Below, piece by piece: positions 23,468 to 31,621 of a stretch of DNA of 64,000 nucleotides. Location: contig NZ_AP022616.1 of assembly GCF_010731115.1 (NCBI RefSeq), positions 4,650,001 through 4,714,000 of the forward strand, written 5' to 3'. The notes beneath the pieces were generated by a model that was given only the letters and a program-made list of their open reading frames with translations, ran no database searches and had not been told where the DNA came from. The first letter of the stretch is position 1, and the number at the start of each line of letters is the position of its first letter. This DNA is from Mycolicibacterium phocaicum. Lineage in GTDB: Bacteria > Actinomycetota > Actinomycetes > Mycobacteriales > Mycobacteriaceae. The position numbers and the translations under genes are program-made.

Positions 23468-24376
23468 ATGATCCAGCTGACGGGATTGACAAAGGTTTTC
23501 GGGCGCAAACGCGCCGTCGATGATTTGACCTGTTCCGTCGAGCCCGGTTTCGTCACCGGTTTCCTCGGACCGAATGGCGCCGGCAAGTCCACCACGATGC
23601 GCATGATCGTCGGGCTGGACAGGCCGACCTCCGGCACCGCGACGGTGCTCGGCAAGACCTATCACGAGCTGAAGCATCCGCTGCGCAGCGTCGGTGCGCT
23701 GCTCGATGCCCGGCAGGTGCACCCCAACCGCACGGCTCGAGCTCACCTCCGGTGGCTGGCCGCCAGCAACAAGCTGCCGAAGGCCCGCGTCGATGACGTA
23801 CTGAACATCGTCGGATTGACCGATGTCGCGGGTAAACCGGCCGGCACCTTCTCGCTCGGCATGTCGCAGCGGCTGGGCATCGCCGTGGCGCTGCTCGGTG
23901 ACCCGGAAGTACTCCTGTTCGACGAACCGGTGAACGGACTGGACCCCGAGGGCATCAGGTGGATTCGAACGCTCATGCGCGACTTGGCATCTGAGGGCCG
24001 GACGGTGTTGGTGTCCAGTCATCTGCTTGCCGAGATGGCGAACACAGCGGACCGGCTGCTGGTGATCGGGCGGGGACAGTTGATCAGCTCGAGCACCATG
24101 GCGGAGTTCCTGACCAGCTCCGGGAGCGACACCATTCGGGTCCGCAGCCCGCAGCTGGAGCGTCTTCATGAGTTGCTGACGGCGCAGGATGCGTCGGCGC
24201 AATTGGCGGACGGCGTGCTGCTGGTTCGCGGAATCTCGACGGAGCAGGTGGGGGAGTTGGCTGCCGGTCACGGAATCGTGCTGCACGAATTGGCCGCCCA
24301 GCAGGCCTCGTTGGAGGAGGCGTACATGCGACTGACCGACGATGCCGTCGACTACCGGGCGGTGGGTGCGCCATGA
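23468..24376 (+). CDS. ABC transporter ATP-binding protein
   Basis: A 302-residue ABC ATPase: Walker A GPNGAGKST (about residues 36-44), the Q-loop region, a signature variant FSLGMSQRLGIA, Walker B VLLFDEPVNGLD, and the switch His in VSSHLLAEM. The C-terminal 80 residues are the extension typical of drug- or lantibiotic-type ABC-2 exporters. It overlaps the permease gene at ATGA, making a two-gene exporter; the substrate is unknown. Confidence 0.93.
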   Translation: MIQLTGLTKVFGRKRAVDDLTCSVEPGFVTGFLGPNGAGKSTTMRMIVGLDRPTSGTATVLGKTYHELKHPLRSVGALLDARQVHPNRTARAHLRWLAASNKLPKARVDDVLNIVGLTDVAGKPAGTFSLGMSQRLGIAVALLGDPEVLLFDEPVNGLDPEGIRWIRTLMRDLASEGRTVLVSSHLLAEMANTADRLLVIGRGQLISSSTMAEFLTSSGSDTIRVRSPQLERLHELLTAQDASAQLADGVLLVRGISTEQVGELAAGHGIVLHELAAQQASLEEAYMRLTDDAVDYRAVGAP

Positions 24377-25116
24377 CGATCAATGCCGAGCGGATCAAGC
24401 TGCAGACCACACGATCGCCGATCTGGCTCATCCTGACAGTTGCGGCGGTGGGTCTGGGGTTCGCCGCGATACAGGCGGCGGCATTGGGGCCCCACGGGGT
24501 GCTCAAGCCCGAGCGGGCGGCCATCGGCGTCAGTGTCTTCGGGGTGCCGGTGCTGATGATCCTGTCGGCGATGTCGATCACCGGGGAGTACCGCTCCGGC
24601 ATGATCCGCACGACGTTCCTGGCCACCCCCAACAGAGCGTGGGCACTGGCGGCGAAAGCGATCGTGATGGCGGTACTGTCGGCCGTCGTCACCGCGGTCA
24701 TGGTGGCGGGCTCGATCGCGTTCGCGGCGTCGTTGGTGACCGCGGAGCAGGCCGAGGAATTGTCGTTCTCGAACGCTGAGGTCTGGCGTGCGATCGGTGC
24801 GATGTCGCTGTATGCCGTGCTGGGAGCGGTGCTGGCGGTCGGTCTGGGCGGGTTGTTGCGGCACGCCGCGGCAGTGGTCGCGGTGGTGTTGTTGATGCCG
24901 TTCGTCGTGGAACCGGTGCTCGGCGCGCTGCCTCAGGTGGGCGCACGGGTGGGACCGTGGCTGCCCTTCGGGAATGCCTACACCTTCACCAAGACGCCCT
25001 GGTTCCAGACGTTCTCGTTGTGGTGGGGACCGGTCGGTGCGGCGTTGTACTTCGCCGCGGTGGCGGCGGCGGTGTTCGTGCTGGCGCTCGTGGTGGTCAC
25101 CCGCCGCGACCCGTAG
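24373..25116 (+). CDS. ABC-2 type transporter permease
   Basis: A 247-residue membrane protein with about six hydrophobic segments and the ABC-2 motif SITGEYRSGMIRTTFLATPNRAWALAAKA (residues about 77-105). It is the membrane partner of the ATPase encoded just before it, sharing the ATGA overlap. A hydrophilic, acidic loop near residues 124-140 lies between helices. The 282 bp after its stop contain only short meaningless frames and no hairpin that I can support. Confidence 0.9.
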   Translation: MTINAERIKLQTTRSPIWLILTVAAVGLGFAAIQAAALGPHGVLKPERAAIGVSVFGVPVLMILSAMSITGEYRSGMIRTTFLATPNRAWALAAKAIVMAVLSAVVTAVMVAGSIAFAASLVTAEQAEELSFSNAEVWRAIGAMSLYAVLGAVLAVGLGGLLRHAAAVVAVVLLMPFVVEPVLGALPQVGARVGPWLPFGNAYTFTKTPWFQTFSLWWGPVGAALYFAAVAAAVFVLALVVVTRRDP

Positions 25117-25385
25117 GGCATGGGTGTCTGCTCTCAACGGCCGAATTGGTTTGGCGCACGGGGCCTTCCCGGCGGAGTTGCGAGATTCTGCTGGAGATGG
25201 CTCGGTACTTCGATGGCTCCAACTTCGCCGCGATTGGGTCGGGCTTGTACTCCGACCAAGTCGCCGCCCGCATGGATCGCAGTCACTGCGGCCACCCTCT
25301 GGTAGCTGAATGCTGGCCTCGACTCGAATGAACCGGTTCCTGCCTGGGCTTCGTCCAACCGCCGATCTTCGGACAGTTGTTGCTC

Positions 25386-25391
25386 TACCAT
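25386..25391 (+). promoter_or_regulatory. Predicted -10 element for gene at 25399
   Basis: TACCAT is 7 nt before the ATG at 25399, another leaderless-type start. Confidence 0.45.
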
Positions 25392-25398
25392 CGCGCGT

Positions 25399-25923
25399 AT
25401 GCCGGAGACTGACCCTGAAGCGCCGTCAATCTCGCGTCAGCCCGTTGCGGTAGATCTGCAACCGAAGTGGTTGGCGCCCGCATCGCTCGGAATCGCGGTC
25501 ATCGCGCTAGGGGTTGCGGTCTGGGCGCTGGTGTCGCCACCACATCAGTCGTCGCCATCGGTCCCAGAGCCCACCGAGCAACAAGTCGCCGACGCGAAGG
25601 CTCGCGCGTGTGCCGCCTTCACCACCGTGCGCACGGCGGTGGCGCTACAGACGCACACCGAACTCGGCTCTGAGCCGGTTGCGGTTACGGCGGTCACAGC
25701 AGTCTCGCGTTTGGCCATGAGCAGTGGTGCTCAGTACTTGCAGACGCATCTGGACCGGGCCACGCCGGCGGACCTCACGGCCGCGATTCGCGAGTTTGCC
25801 GTTGACCTGCAGGATATTTCGATGTACGGGCAGGCCGGGATCGGCGGGGCCGACCCGGCGCAGGCGGGTCGGTTGAAAGCCGGCGAAGCTGTCAGCACGA
25901 AGATTGCCGGCCTTTGCAAGTGA
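25399..25923 (+). CDS. Single-pass membrane-anchored protein, unknown family
   Basis: A 174-residue protein with one N-terminal transmembrane helix (about residues 25-46, LAPASLGIAVIALGVAVWAL) followed by a Ser/Pro linker and an Ala-rich helical extracytoplasmic domain. This layout is common among mycobacterial anchored proteins of unknown function, often close to Mce loci, but no named domain is visible. The N-terminus is preceded by a leaderless-type -10. A Cys pair (ARACAAF and GLCK) could form a disulfide. Confidence 0.75.
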   Translation: MPETDPEAPSISRQPVAVDLQPKWLAPASLGIAVIALGVAVWALVSPPHQSSPSVPEPTEQQVADAKARACAAFTTVRTAVALQTHTELGSEPVAVTAVTAVSRLAMSSGAQYLQTHLDRATPADLTAAIREFAVDLQDISMYGQAGIGGADPAQAGRLKAGEAVSTKIAGLCK

Positions 25924-26020
25924 GCCGCGGGGAAGCTCCGCACGTGGGTGTTCACCTGGTCCACCTGTAGGACCGACGACAGGCCCCTTCGTTCTCAGCG
26001 TCAGTTCAGCAAGCGGTGAC

Positions 26021-26026
26021 TACCTT
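26021..26026 (+). promoter_or_regulatory. Predicted -10 element for gene at 26035
   Basis: TACCTT lies 8 nt before the ATG at 26035. The spacing is 1-2 nt longer than at the other leaderless starts, so the transcript may carry a very short leader. Confidence 0.35.
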
Positions 26027-26034
26027 CCGCAGGC

Positions 26035-27285
26035 ATGACCGGTGCTGCCCGCCCCTCAACGATCGTGAAGCGCGTGACTGCGAGCAAGGTTCCCGAAGTC
26101 ACCATCTGGTTCTGGCTGATCAAGGTGCTGTGCACCACGGTCGGAGAGAGCTTCGCCGACTGGATCAACCAAGGTCTCGGTGTGGGTCTCGGTGCCACCG
26201 CGGTGCTGTTCACCGCCGTACTGGCCCTGGTCATGGGGGCCCAGCTGCGATTGCCGCGCTACGTCCCTGTCGTCTACTGGCTGACGGTCGTGGTCCTCAG
26301 CGTCACCGGCACCCTCTACACCGATCTGCTCACCGACGCACTTGCCGTCCCGATGGCCACGAGCACAGCCGTCTTCACTGTCACTCTGGCGGTGGTGTTC
26401 GCGGTGTGGTTCGCCCGGGAGCGGACACTGTCGATCCACAGCATCACAACGCGACCGCGGGAGCTGTTCTACTGGCTCGCTGTCCTGGTCACCTTCGCGC
26501 TCGGCACCGCCGCCGGCGACTGGACCTTGACCCTGACCGGGTGGAGTGCCGGGGTATCGGTACTGCTCCCGGTCACCCTCATCGCCGCGGTGACCATCGG
26601 CTGGCGCGTCGGGGTCAACTCCGTGTTGTCGTTCTGGCTGGCGTACATCCTGACCCGCCCGCTGGGCGCCAACCTCGGCGACTGGCTTGCCACACCGCGC
26701 AGCGCACACGGTCTCGGCCTCGGATACGGCCTGACCAGTGGAATCTTCCTCGCCGCGATCGCCGCTGCTGTCGGCTATCTGACCTGGACCCGCATCGATG
26801 TGATCGAGGTCGACGATCAGGCGGCGGCCCCTGCGCCGAAGCGCACGCTATCGGCGGTGAGCACCGTCGGTTACTACGCCGTCGTGGTCTTGGCGGCCGG
26901 CGCCCTGCTGCAATGGGCCTCGATTCAGCCGCATGGCCCCGTCACCGACAGCGAGGAAGGGCCCGCGCCGACCGCGGCGGCCGCGCCTCTGGTGCCCGGC
27001 AAGGTCGGTGCCTTCCCGGCGACCGATATTGCGCACTTCCGCAACGTCACCCAAGACACGCTGGCAAAGGTCGATGCTGGAGACCAATCCGGCGCCCGAG
27101 CGCGGATCACCGACCTCGAAACCGCATGGGACCACGACCAGGACCGGCTGCAGGCCATCGACTCCAGCGCCTGGACGGCGCTGGACCGGGAAATCGACGC
27201 AGCACTCAAGTCCGTCCGATCCAGCAGCCCAAGCGTTGACGACGAAAAACAATCTCTGACAACGCTTTTGAACAGTCTGCGCTGA
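26035..27285 (+). CDS. Polytopic membrane protein, COG4705-like
   Basis: A 416-residue protein. The first 270 residues hold about eight to nine hydrophobic helices with repeated motifs (KVPEVTIWFWLIKVLCTTVGESFADW, SAGVSVLLPVTLIAAV, FWLAYILTRPLGANLGDWL), which resemble the repeat-containing COG4705 membrane-anchored family. A further helix (about 278-298) leads to a C-terminal helical domain with acidic coiled-coil character (ARARITDLETAWDHDQDRL). Function is unknown. It is followed 40 bp later by a PAP2 phosphatase in the same direction. Confidence 0.8.
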   Translation: MTGAARPSTIVKRVTASKVPEVTIWFWLIKVLCTTVGESFADWINQGLGVGLGATAVLFTAVLALVMGAQLRLPRYVPVVYWLTVVVLSVTGTLYTDLLTDALAVPMATSTAVFTVTLAVVFAVWFARERTLSIHSITTRPRELFYWLAVLVTFALGTAAGDWTLTLTGWSAGVSVLLPVTLIAAVTIGWRVGVNSVLSFWLAYILTRPLGANLGDWLATPRSAHGLGLGYGLTSGIFLAAIAAAVGYLTWTRIDVIEVDDQAAAPAPKRTLSAVSTVGYYAVVVLAAGALLQWASIQPHGPVTDSEEGPAPTAAAAPLVPGKVGAFPATDIAHFRNVTQDTLAKVDAGDQSGARARITDLETAWDHDQDRLQAIDSSAWTALDREIDAALKSVRSSSPSVDDEKQSLTTLLNSLR

Positions 27286-27324
27286 TTCCTTCAGTCATTC
27301 GCAACTCAGAACGACAAGGCCGCG

Positions 27325-27921
27325 ATGGACCTCGATACCCGAATCTTTTACTACATCAACAATTTCGCCCGGGACACCCCGTGGCTGCACCCGGTCGTGG
27401 CCGGATACGCCGAAGACGGTGTTGTACTGTTCGCCAGCTTTCTCCTCGCTGGATGGTGGATCGCCCGCAGAACCAACAACCCCAGTGCGATGGCAGCGGC
27501 GGTATGGGCGCCTTTGGGTGTGCTGGCAGCGGTGGCCATCAACCAGCCGATCGCCGATACCATCAATGCCACCCGTCCCTGTAATGCGCTGCCCCACATC
27601 GTCGTCTTGCATTGCAACACCGACGGTGGCTTCCCCAGTGACCACGCGATGATGGCCGGGGCCGTCGCTGCCGGGGTCTGGCTGGTGAATCGACGACTCG
27701 GCGTCATCGCCGCCATCGCGGCAGTGGCCATGGCATTGGCTCGCGTCTATGTCGGTGCGCATTACCCCCAAGACGTCGTTGCCGGTCTCGCTCTGGGCGC
27801 GACCCTGAGCGTTTCCGGATATCTCGTCGCCCGGCCGGTGCTGAGCCGGCTGGTGGAACGCGCCGCCAGGACCCGGCTGCGGCCGCTCATCACGGCCGCT
27901 GAGCCAGGTGCCGTTCACTGA
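27325..27921 (+). CDS. PAP2-type lipid phosphatase
   Basis: A 198-residue membrane phosphatase of the PAP2/BcrC type. Motifs are NATRP (residues 81-85), GFPSDHAM (102-109), and ARVYVGAHYPQDV, with His107 and His146 as the presumed catalytic pair. Five hydrophobic segments fit undecaprenyl-pyrophosphatase-like proteins, which recycle carrier lipid at the membrane; a broader lipid-phosphate substrate is also possible. It may be co-transcribed with the COG4705-like gene upstream. Confidence 0.85.
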   Translation: MDLDTRIFYYINNFARDTPWLHPVVAGYAEDGVVLFASFLLAGWWIARRTNNPSAMAAAVWAPLGVLAAVAINQPIADTINATRPCNALPHIVVLHCNTDGGFPSDHAMMAGAVAAGVWLVNRRLGVIAAIAAVAMALARVYVGAHYPQDVVAGLALGATLSVSGYLVARPVLSRLVERAARTRLRPLITAAEPGAVH

Positions 27922-28086
27922 AGCAGACTGTGGCGGTGGGCTTTTCAGCAGTTTTGCGTTTGAAACGTGTGCGCGGGTCTTCAGGCCTGTTCGCGCTCAG
28001 CGTCCTCACAGCGACCTGCTGTCAGTCTGGTGGCATACCCGACAGCTGCTCGGCTTCGATCAGCTGGAATCCCGTGAAAGGTGTTG

Positions 28087-28248
28087 ATGGACATGACAGC
28101 CCGGCGAGAAGCAATCAACCTGATGGTCGGAGCCCTGATGCTGGTGGCGGCGACGATGTCGGTCCACGAGGCCCAGGAGCGCGCCCAGAACGCACCGGCT
28201 CTGTCGAACGGCGGGCACTACGACAGCGCACTCGTCCAGGGGATGTAG
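28087..28248 (+). CDS. 53-residue small membrane peptide
   Basis: A short frame beginning MDMTARREAINLMVGALM with a hydrophobic helix (about residues 11-24) and a polar C-terminal tail ending GGHYDSALVQGM. AAAGG lies about 6 nt before the ATG. It sits between the PAP2 gene and the response regulator, 46 bp before the latter. The codon choice looks mycobacterial and the frame is free of stops. I cannot compare it with relatives, so it is a candidate small protein only. Confidence 0.5.
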   Translation: MDMTARREAINLMVGALMLVAATMSVHEAQERAQNAPALSNGGHYDSALVQGM

Positions 28249-28294
28249 CCGGCCAATTTATGGCCGCCGCCTCAGTCTGTGCCAGGCTACGCAG

Positions 28295-28972
28295 GTGAGA
28301 GTGCTGCTGGTCGAAGACGAGCCCATGCTGGCCGAGACGATCACCGCTGGGCTGCGCGCCGAAGGGTTCGTCGTGGTCGCGGTGGCCGATGGTGCCGAGG
28401 GCCTCTGGCAGGCCACCCACGAGCAGTTCGACGTCATCGTGCTCGACATCATGCTGCCGGGTCTCAACGGCTACGAGGTCTTGCGCAAGATGCGCGCCGC
28501 ACACATTTGGACGCCGGTGCTGATGCTGACCGCCAAGGACGGCGACTACGACCAGACCGACGCCTTTGATCTGGGCGCAGACGACTATTTGACCAAACCC
28601 TTTTCGTTCATGGTGCTCACCGCGCGCTTGCGGGCCTTGATTCGCCGCGGCGCACCGCAGCGTCCCGTCGTGCTGACTGCCGGCGACATTTCACTGGACC
28701 CCGCGCGCCGGACCGTGCACCGGGGTGGCGAGGACGTCTCGCTGACACCGCGAGAATTCGCGCTCCTGGCATACCTGTTGCGCCACAAGGACACTGTCCT
28801 CACAAAAACCCAGATCCTGCACAACGTCTGGGACAGTCACTACGACGGCCCCGACAACGTGGTGGAAGTCTATGTCGGCTATCTGAGACGCAAGATCGGC
28901 TCGGAGGCGATCACCACGCTCCGTGGCGCAGGCTACCGGCTCGAATCCGGCGAACCGGCAAGCGGCAACTGA
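28295..28972 (+). CDS. OmpR-family response regulator
   Basis: A 225-residue two-domain regulator. The receiver domain has VEDEP, the phospho-acceptor Asp51 in VIVLDIMLPG and the Lys in LTKPFSF; the C-terminal winged helix has DPARRTVHRGGEDVSLTPREFALLAYLL and the recognition region EVYVGYLRRKIG. The start is GTG with no clear Shine-Dalgarno. Its likely partner kinase is encoded convergently just downstream, and the coding ends overlap by 40 nt. Confidence 0.93.
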   Translation: MRVLLVEDEPMLAETITAGLRAEGFVVVAVADGAEGLWQATHEQFDVIVLDIMLPGLNGYEVLRKMRAAHIWTPVLMLTAKDGDYDQTDAFDLGADDYLTKPFSFMVLTARLRALIRRGAPQRPVVLTAGDISLDPARRTVHRGGEDVSLTPREFALLAYLLRHKDTVLTKTQILHNVWDSHYDGPDNVVEVYVGYLRRKIGSEAITTLRGAGYRLESGEPASGN

Positions 28973-30393
28973 ACCGTCACCACGGTTCCTGCGCCAGAGC
29001 GTCGGTCCTCGATGCTGACCGAGCCATCGTGGGCGGCCACGATCTCGGAGACGATCGCCAACCCCAACCCGGTACCACCACCACGCCGGGATCGGTCGGC
29101 GTCCAGCCGGAAGAACCGCTCGAAAACCTTGTCCCGTGCGGCGGCAGGGATTCCCGGGCCGTCATCGATCACCTGCACGACGGCGTTGTCACCCTCGGCG
29201 CGCACGACGATGGTCACCTCGCTGGTGGCATGGCGGGCCGCGTTGTCGGCCAGGTTGCGCAACAATCGCACGAACCCGTCCGGATCGACGCTGGCCTTTA
29301 CCGCCGAAAGATCGGAGACTATTCGCAACGTCGTTTCCCGTTTGAGTCGTGCCGCCTCCGCAGTCGCCAGATCGTCGAGATCGGTCTCGACACGACGCAG
29401 CGGCAAGCCGCGTTCATCGGCGCGCGCCAGTAGGAGCAGGTTCTCCACCAGGGTCTGCATCCGGCGTGCTTCCGGCAACAATGCGTTGGTCAGCAGCGTT
29501 CTGTCGAGGAGATCGGGGTGGGTGGCTCCGATCTCCAACGCGGACACCACCGTTGCCAGCGGGCTCCGCAGCTCGTGGGATGCGTCCCCGACAAACCGTC
29601 GTTGCGCGGCATGGCCGGCCTCGATGCGGGCCAGCATGTCGTTCATGGTCACCGCCAGCGCGGAAATCTCATCCGACCTGCGACCGACGGGGACCCGCTC
29701 GCCCAGATCGAAGGCACTGATCGCCGACACTCGCGACCGGATGGCCTCCACGGACCGCAACGACCGGCGCACCAGCAGGTATGTGACGACTCCGGCCACC
29801 ACAGCCACAACCGGCGCCGTGATCGCCAGCATCTGCCCGGCAGTGCCGATCATCTGCTCGATCGGCTCGATGCCCCCGCCCACAAGTACCGTGTACTGCC
29901 GCCCCTTGCGGGATGCCACTGTGATTGTGCTGACGCGCACGTCGTCGTCATCGGTTGCCAGCACCCCGACCTGGGCACCTTCGTGCGGCACAGGAATCAA
30001 CGGGGTCTGCGGTGCGCTGTCGGATCGCTCCACCACGGTGCCGGCGGCGTCGGCGATCTGCACGGCCACGATCCGGTGATCGGTGTGCATCAATACCGAT
30101 TCCACCTCATCGGGTGGTTCCTTGCGCAGCACATCGGCCACCGCCTGGGCGCGGGCCTCCGCTGCGTTGTCCACGTCGGCGCACATCATCCGGTACAGCA
30201 ACAGCGTCGAGGCCGACCCCACGATCACGAGGCCGGCCAGCACCACCGCCGCGGCCACCAGCGCTGAGCGGACCGCAATGCCGCCGAACCAGCCACGCCA
30301 CCGGCCTGCGAAATCCCTCAGCGCCACGCGGCGGCTCACTCGGCGCCCTGGCCTTGCAGGCCCCTCAGCGAGACCCACCCACGACCGACCCAC
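28933..30393 (-). CDS. Sensor histidine kinase
   Basis: A 486-residue membrane kinase: TM1 about 42-66, an extracytoplasmic sensor of about 120 residues, TM2 about 188-208, a HAMP domain (209-260), the dimerisation helix with phospho-acceptor His273 (GDASHELRSP), and an ATPase domain with NLADNAARHA, DDGPGIP and GGTGLGLAIV. It is the natural partner of the convergent OmpR-type regulator, but the genes face each other, an uncommon arrangement. GTG 30393 is chosen with GGAG about 4 nt before; a later GTG (codon 19) is possible. Confidence 0.9.
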   Translation of the reverse strand: MGRSWVGLAEGPARPGRRVSRRVALRDFAGRWRGWFGGIAVRSALVAAAVVLAGLVIVGSASTLLLYRMMCADVDNAAEARAQAVADVLRKEPPDEVESVLMHTDHRIVAVQIADAAGTVVERSDSAPQTPLIPVPHEGAQVGVLATDDDDVRVSTITVASRKGRQYTVLVGGGIEPIEQMIGTAGQMLAITAPVVAVVAGVVTYLLVRRSLRSVEAIRSRVSAISAFDLGERVPVGRRSDEISALAVTMNDMLARIEAGHAAQRRFVGDASHELRSPLATVVSALEIGATHPDLLDRTLLTNALLPEARRMQTLVENLLLLARADERGLPLRRVETDLDDLATAEAARLKRETTLRIVSDLSAVKASVDPDGFVRLLRNLADNAARHATSEVTIVVRAEGDNAVVQVIDDGPGIPAAARDKVFERFFRLDADRSRRGGGTGLGLAIVSEIVAAHDGSVSIEDRRSGAGTVVTVQLPLAGSPDSSR

Positions 30394-30461
30394 ATCGCTC
30401 CATCATTCACTGCCGTCTCCGGCAGCGATGTCACAGCGTGCGTCCTCGGCGGCGCGCGATG

Positions 30462-30920
30462 TCATTGCCCATCCGAAATCCATTTCGGTGCAGGCGAATT
30501 GAACAGAGATTGCCGCGTGGACGGCAACCGCACGCTCACTGCATTGGTGCACGCGCCGCGTTCACCCAAGGCAAGTGTCCCGCCGTGAGTGGCGATGATC
30601 CGAGCAGCCAACTCCAGACCGGAGTTGCACTTTGACGACATCCGGCCGGTGTCGGCGACCGCGATATGGGGGCCGTCGTCGCGGATGATGATGACCGCCT
30701 GAGCATCTCGGCGGTACACCTCAAGCTCGATCGCCGATACGGCGTTGCAACGTGCATGTTCGACCAGCGCAGTGACCGCCCGGTTCAATGTCGTAGCGTC
30801 ACCCACCACGTAGGTCGGCTGCAGGTCGGTTCGGATCGACAACCCAGTGTTTTGCCGCAGCCGTCCAGCATGCTGGACCAACACATCATCGAGAAAGACC
30901 ATTTCTCCTTCTCGGCTCAC
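30462..30920 (-). CDS. Orphan HATPase-domain protein
   Basis: A 152-residue protein consisting only of a histidine-kinase-type ATPase domain, without membrane helices or a phospho-acceptor helix. The N-box region reads ALVEHARCNA, the G1 box RDDGPHI and the G2 region NSGLELAARIIATHGG, each partly degenerate compared with NLLDNAxRHA, DDGPGI and GSGLGL. It may be a GHKL-type accessory protein or a decayed kinase. AAAGGA lies before GTG 30920. It is on the same strand as the sensor kinase and 68 bp upstream of it. Confidence 0.7.
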   Translation of the reverse strand: MSREGEMVFLDDVLVQHAGRLRQNTGLSIRTDLQPTYVVGDATTLNRAVTALVEHARCNAVSAIELEVYRRDAQAVIIIRDDGPHIAVADTGRMSSKCNSGLELAARIIATHGGTLALGERGACTNAVSVRLPSTRQSLFNSPAPKWISDGQ

Positions 30921-31117
30921 GGCGTTGTCCTTTCTGGTCGTGTGAATGACCGGCGGCCGAGGCAACATGCTTGCCTTCGGTCAGGTGTGGCGCTACGCCG
31001 GGCATATACCTCCCGACCGTAGGAGCCACGACCTGAAGACACGCTGAGAACGATCAGAAATTAGAGTTCGCCAGCACGGCTGTGCCGCCCGTATTCGTAC
31101 CCGCGTGCGGTGGGACG

Positions 31118-31597
31118 CTATCGGAGATCGACGGGAACTGCGTCAGTGGTGCGTTGTAAGTCGCGGGGGGCGAGTTCGATTTCGATTCCGGCTGCTCCGC
31201 CACCGACCAGAACGGTGTCATAGGTCAGCGTGTGTTGCGCGATGACGACGATGAAACTGGGGTCCAGGCCCAGTGGTGATACCCCGAGTCGGGGGTAGCC
31301 GGTAGTCGCTTCTAATTGCACGCTGCTGGCGACTTCGATTCTGCTGCAACCGAGTTCGGTGGCAACACGTTTGAGGTCTACCCGAATGTTCACCGGGCAG
31401 GTGACGGCGATCAGTCTGCCCGTGGAGTGTTCGTGGCAGATCAGCGTTTTCATAATCCGGTCCACGGGGTAGCCCAGCGCGGCTGCGAAGTCCGTCGGCG
31501 ATGAGATGGGGCCGGGCAGGGCGGCGTGATCGTGCACCCGGTGCGTCACCGCGGCAGCGGCCAGGTGCGCGCGCACTCGCGCGTGCAATTCTGTCAT
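31118..31597 (-). CDS. YbaK/EbsC-type aminoacyl-tRNA deacylase-like protein
   Basis: A 159-residue protein with the YbaK/ProX fold pattern: RVHDHA near residue 20, the conserved Lys in DRIMKTLICHE (about 50), RLIAVTCPVNIRVDLKRVATELG, and late GGGAAGIEIEL. YbaK-type proteins deacylate mischarged tRNA, and some act on free aminoacyl esters. The gene lies 24 bp downstream of an ATP-grasp ligase gene on the same strand, so the two are probably one transcript. That pairing suggests a role near amino-acid ligation or protection against a modified amino acid; this is inference. AGGACATCAATG provides the start. Confidence 0.82.
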   Translation of the reverse strand: MTELHARVRAHLAAAAVTHRVHDHAALPGPISSPTDFAAALGYPVDRIMKTLICHEHSTGRLIAVTCPVNIRVDLKRVATELGCSRIEVASSVQLEATTGYPRLGVSPLGLDPSFIVVIAQHTLTYDTVLVGGGAAGIEIELAPRDLQRTTDAVPVDLR

Positions 31598-31621
31598 TGA
31601 TGTCCTGTCTCGTGAGTGGTA

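Noticed and set aside
24957..25331. A plus-strand frame running from the permease gene into the gap before 25399
   Set aside because: It is out of frame with the permease, has no homology signal and no own start region.
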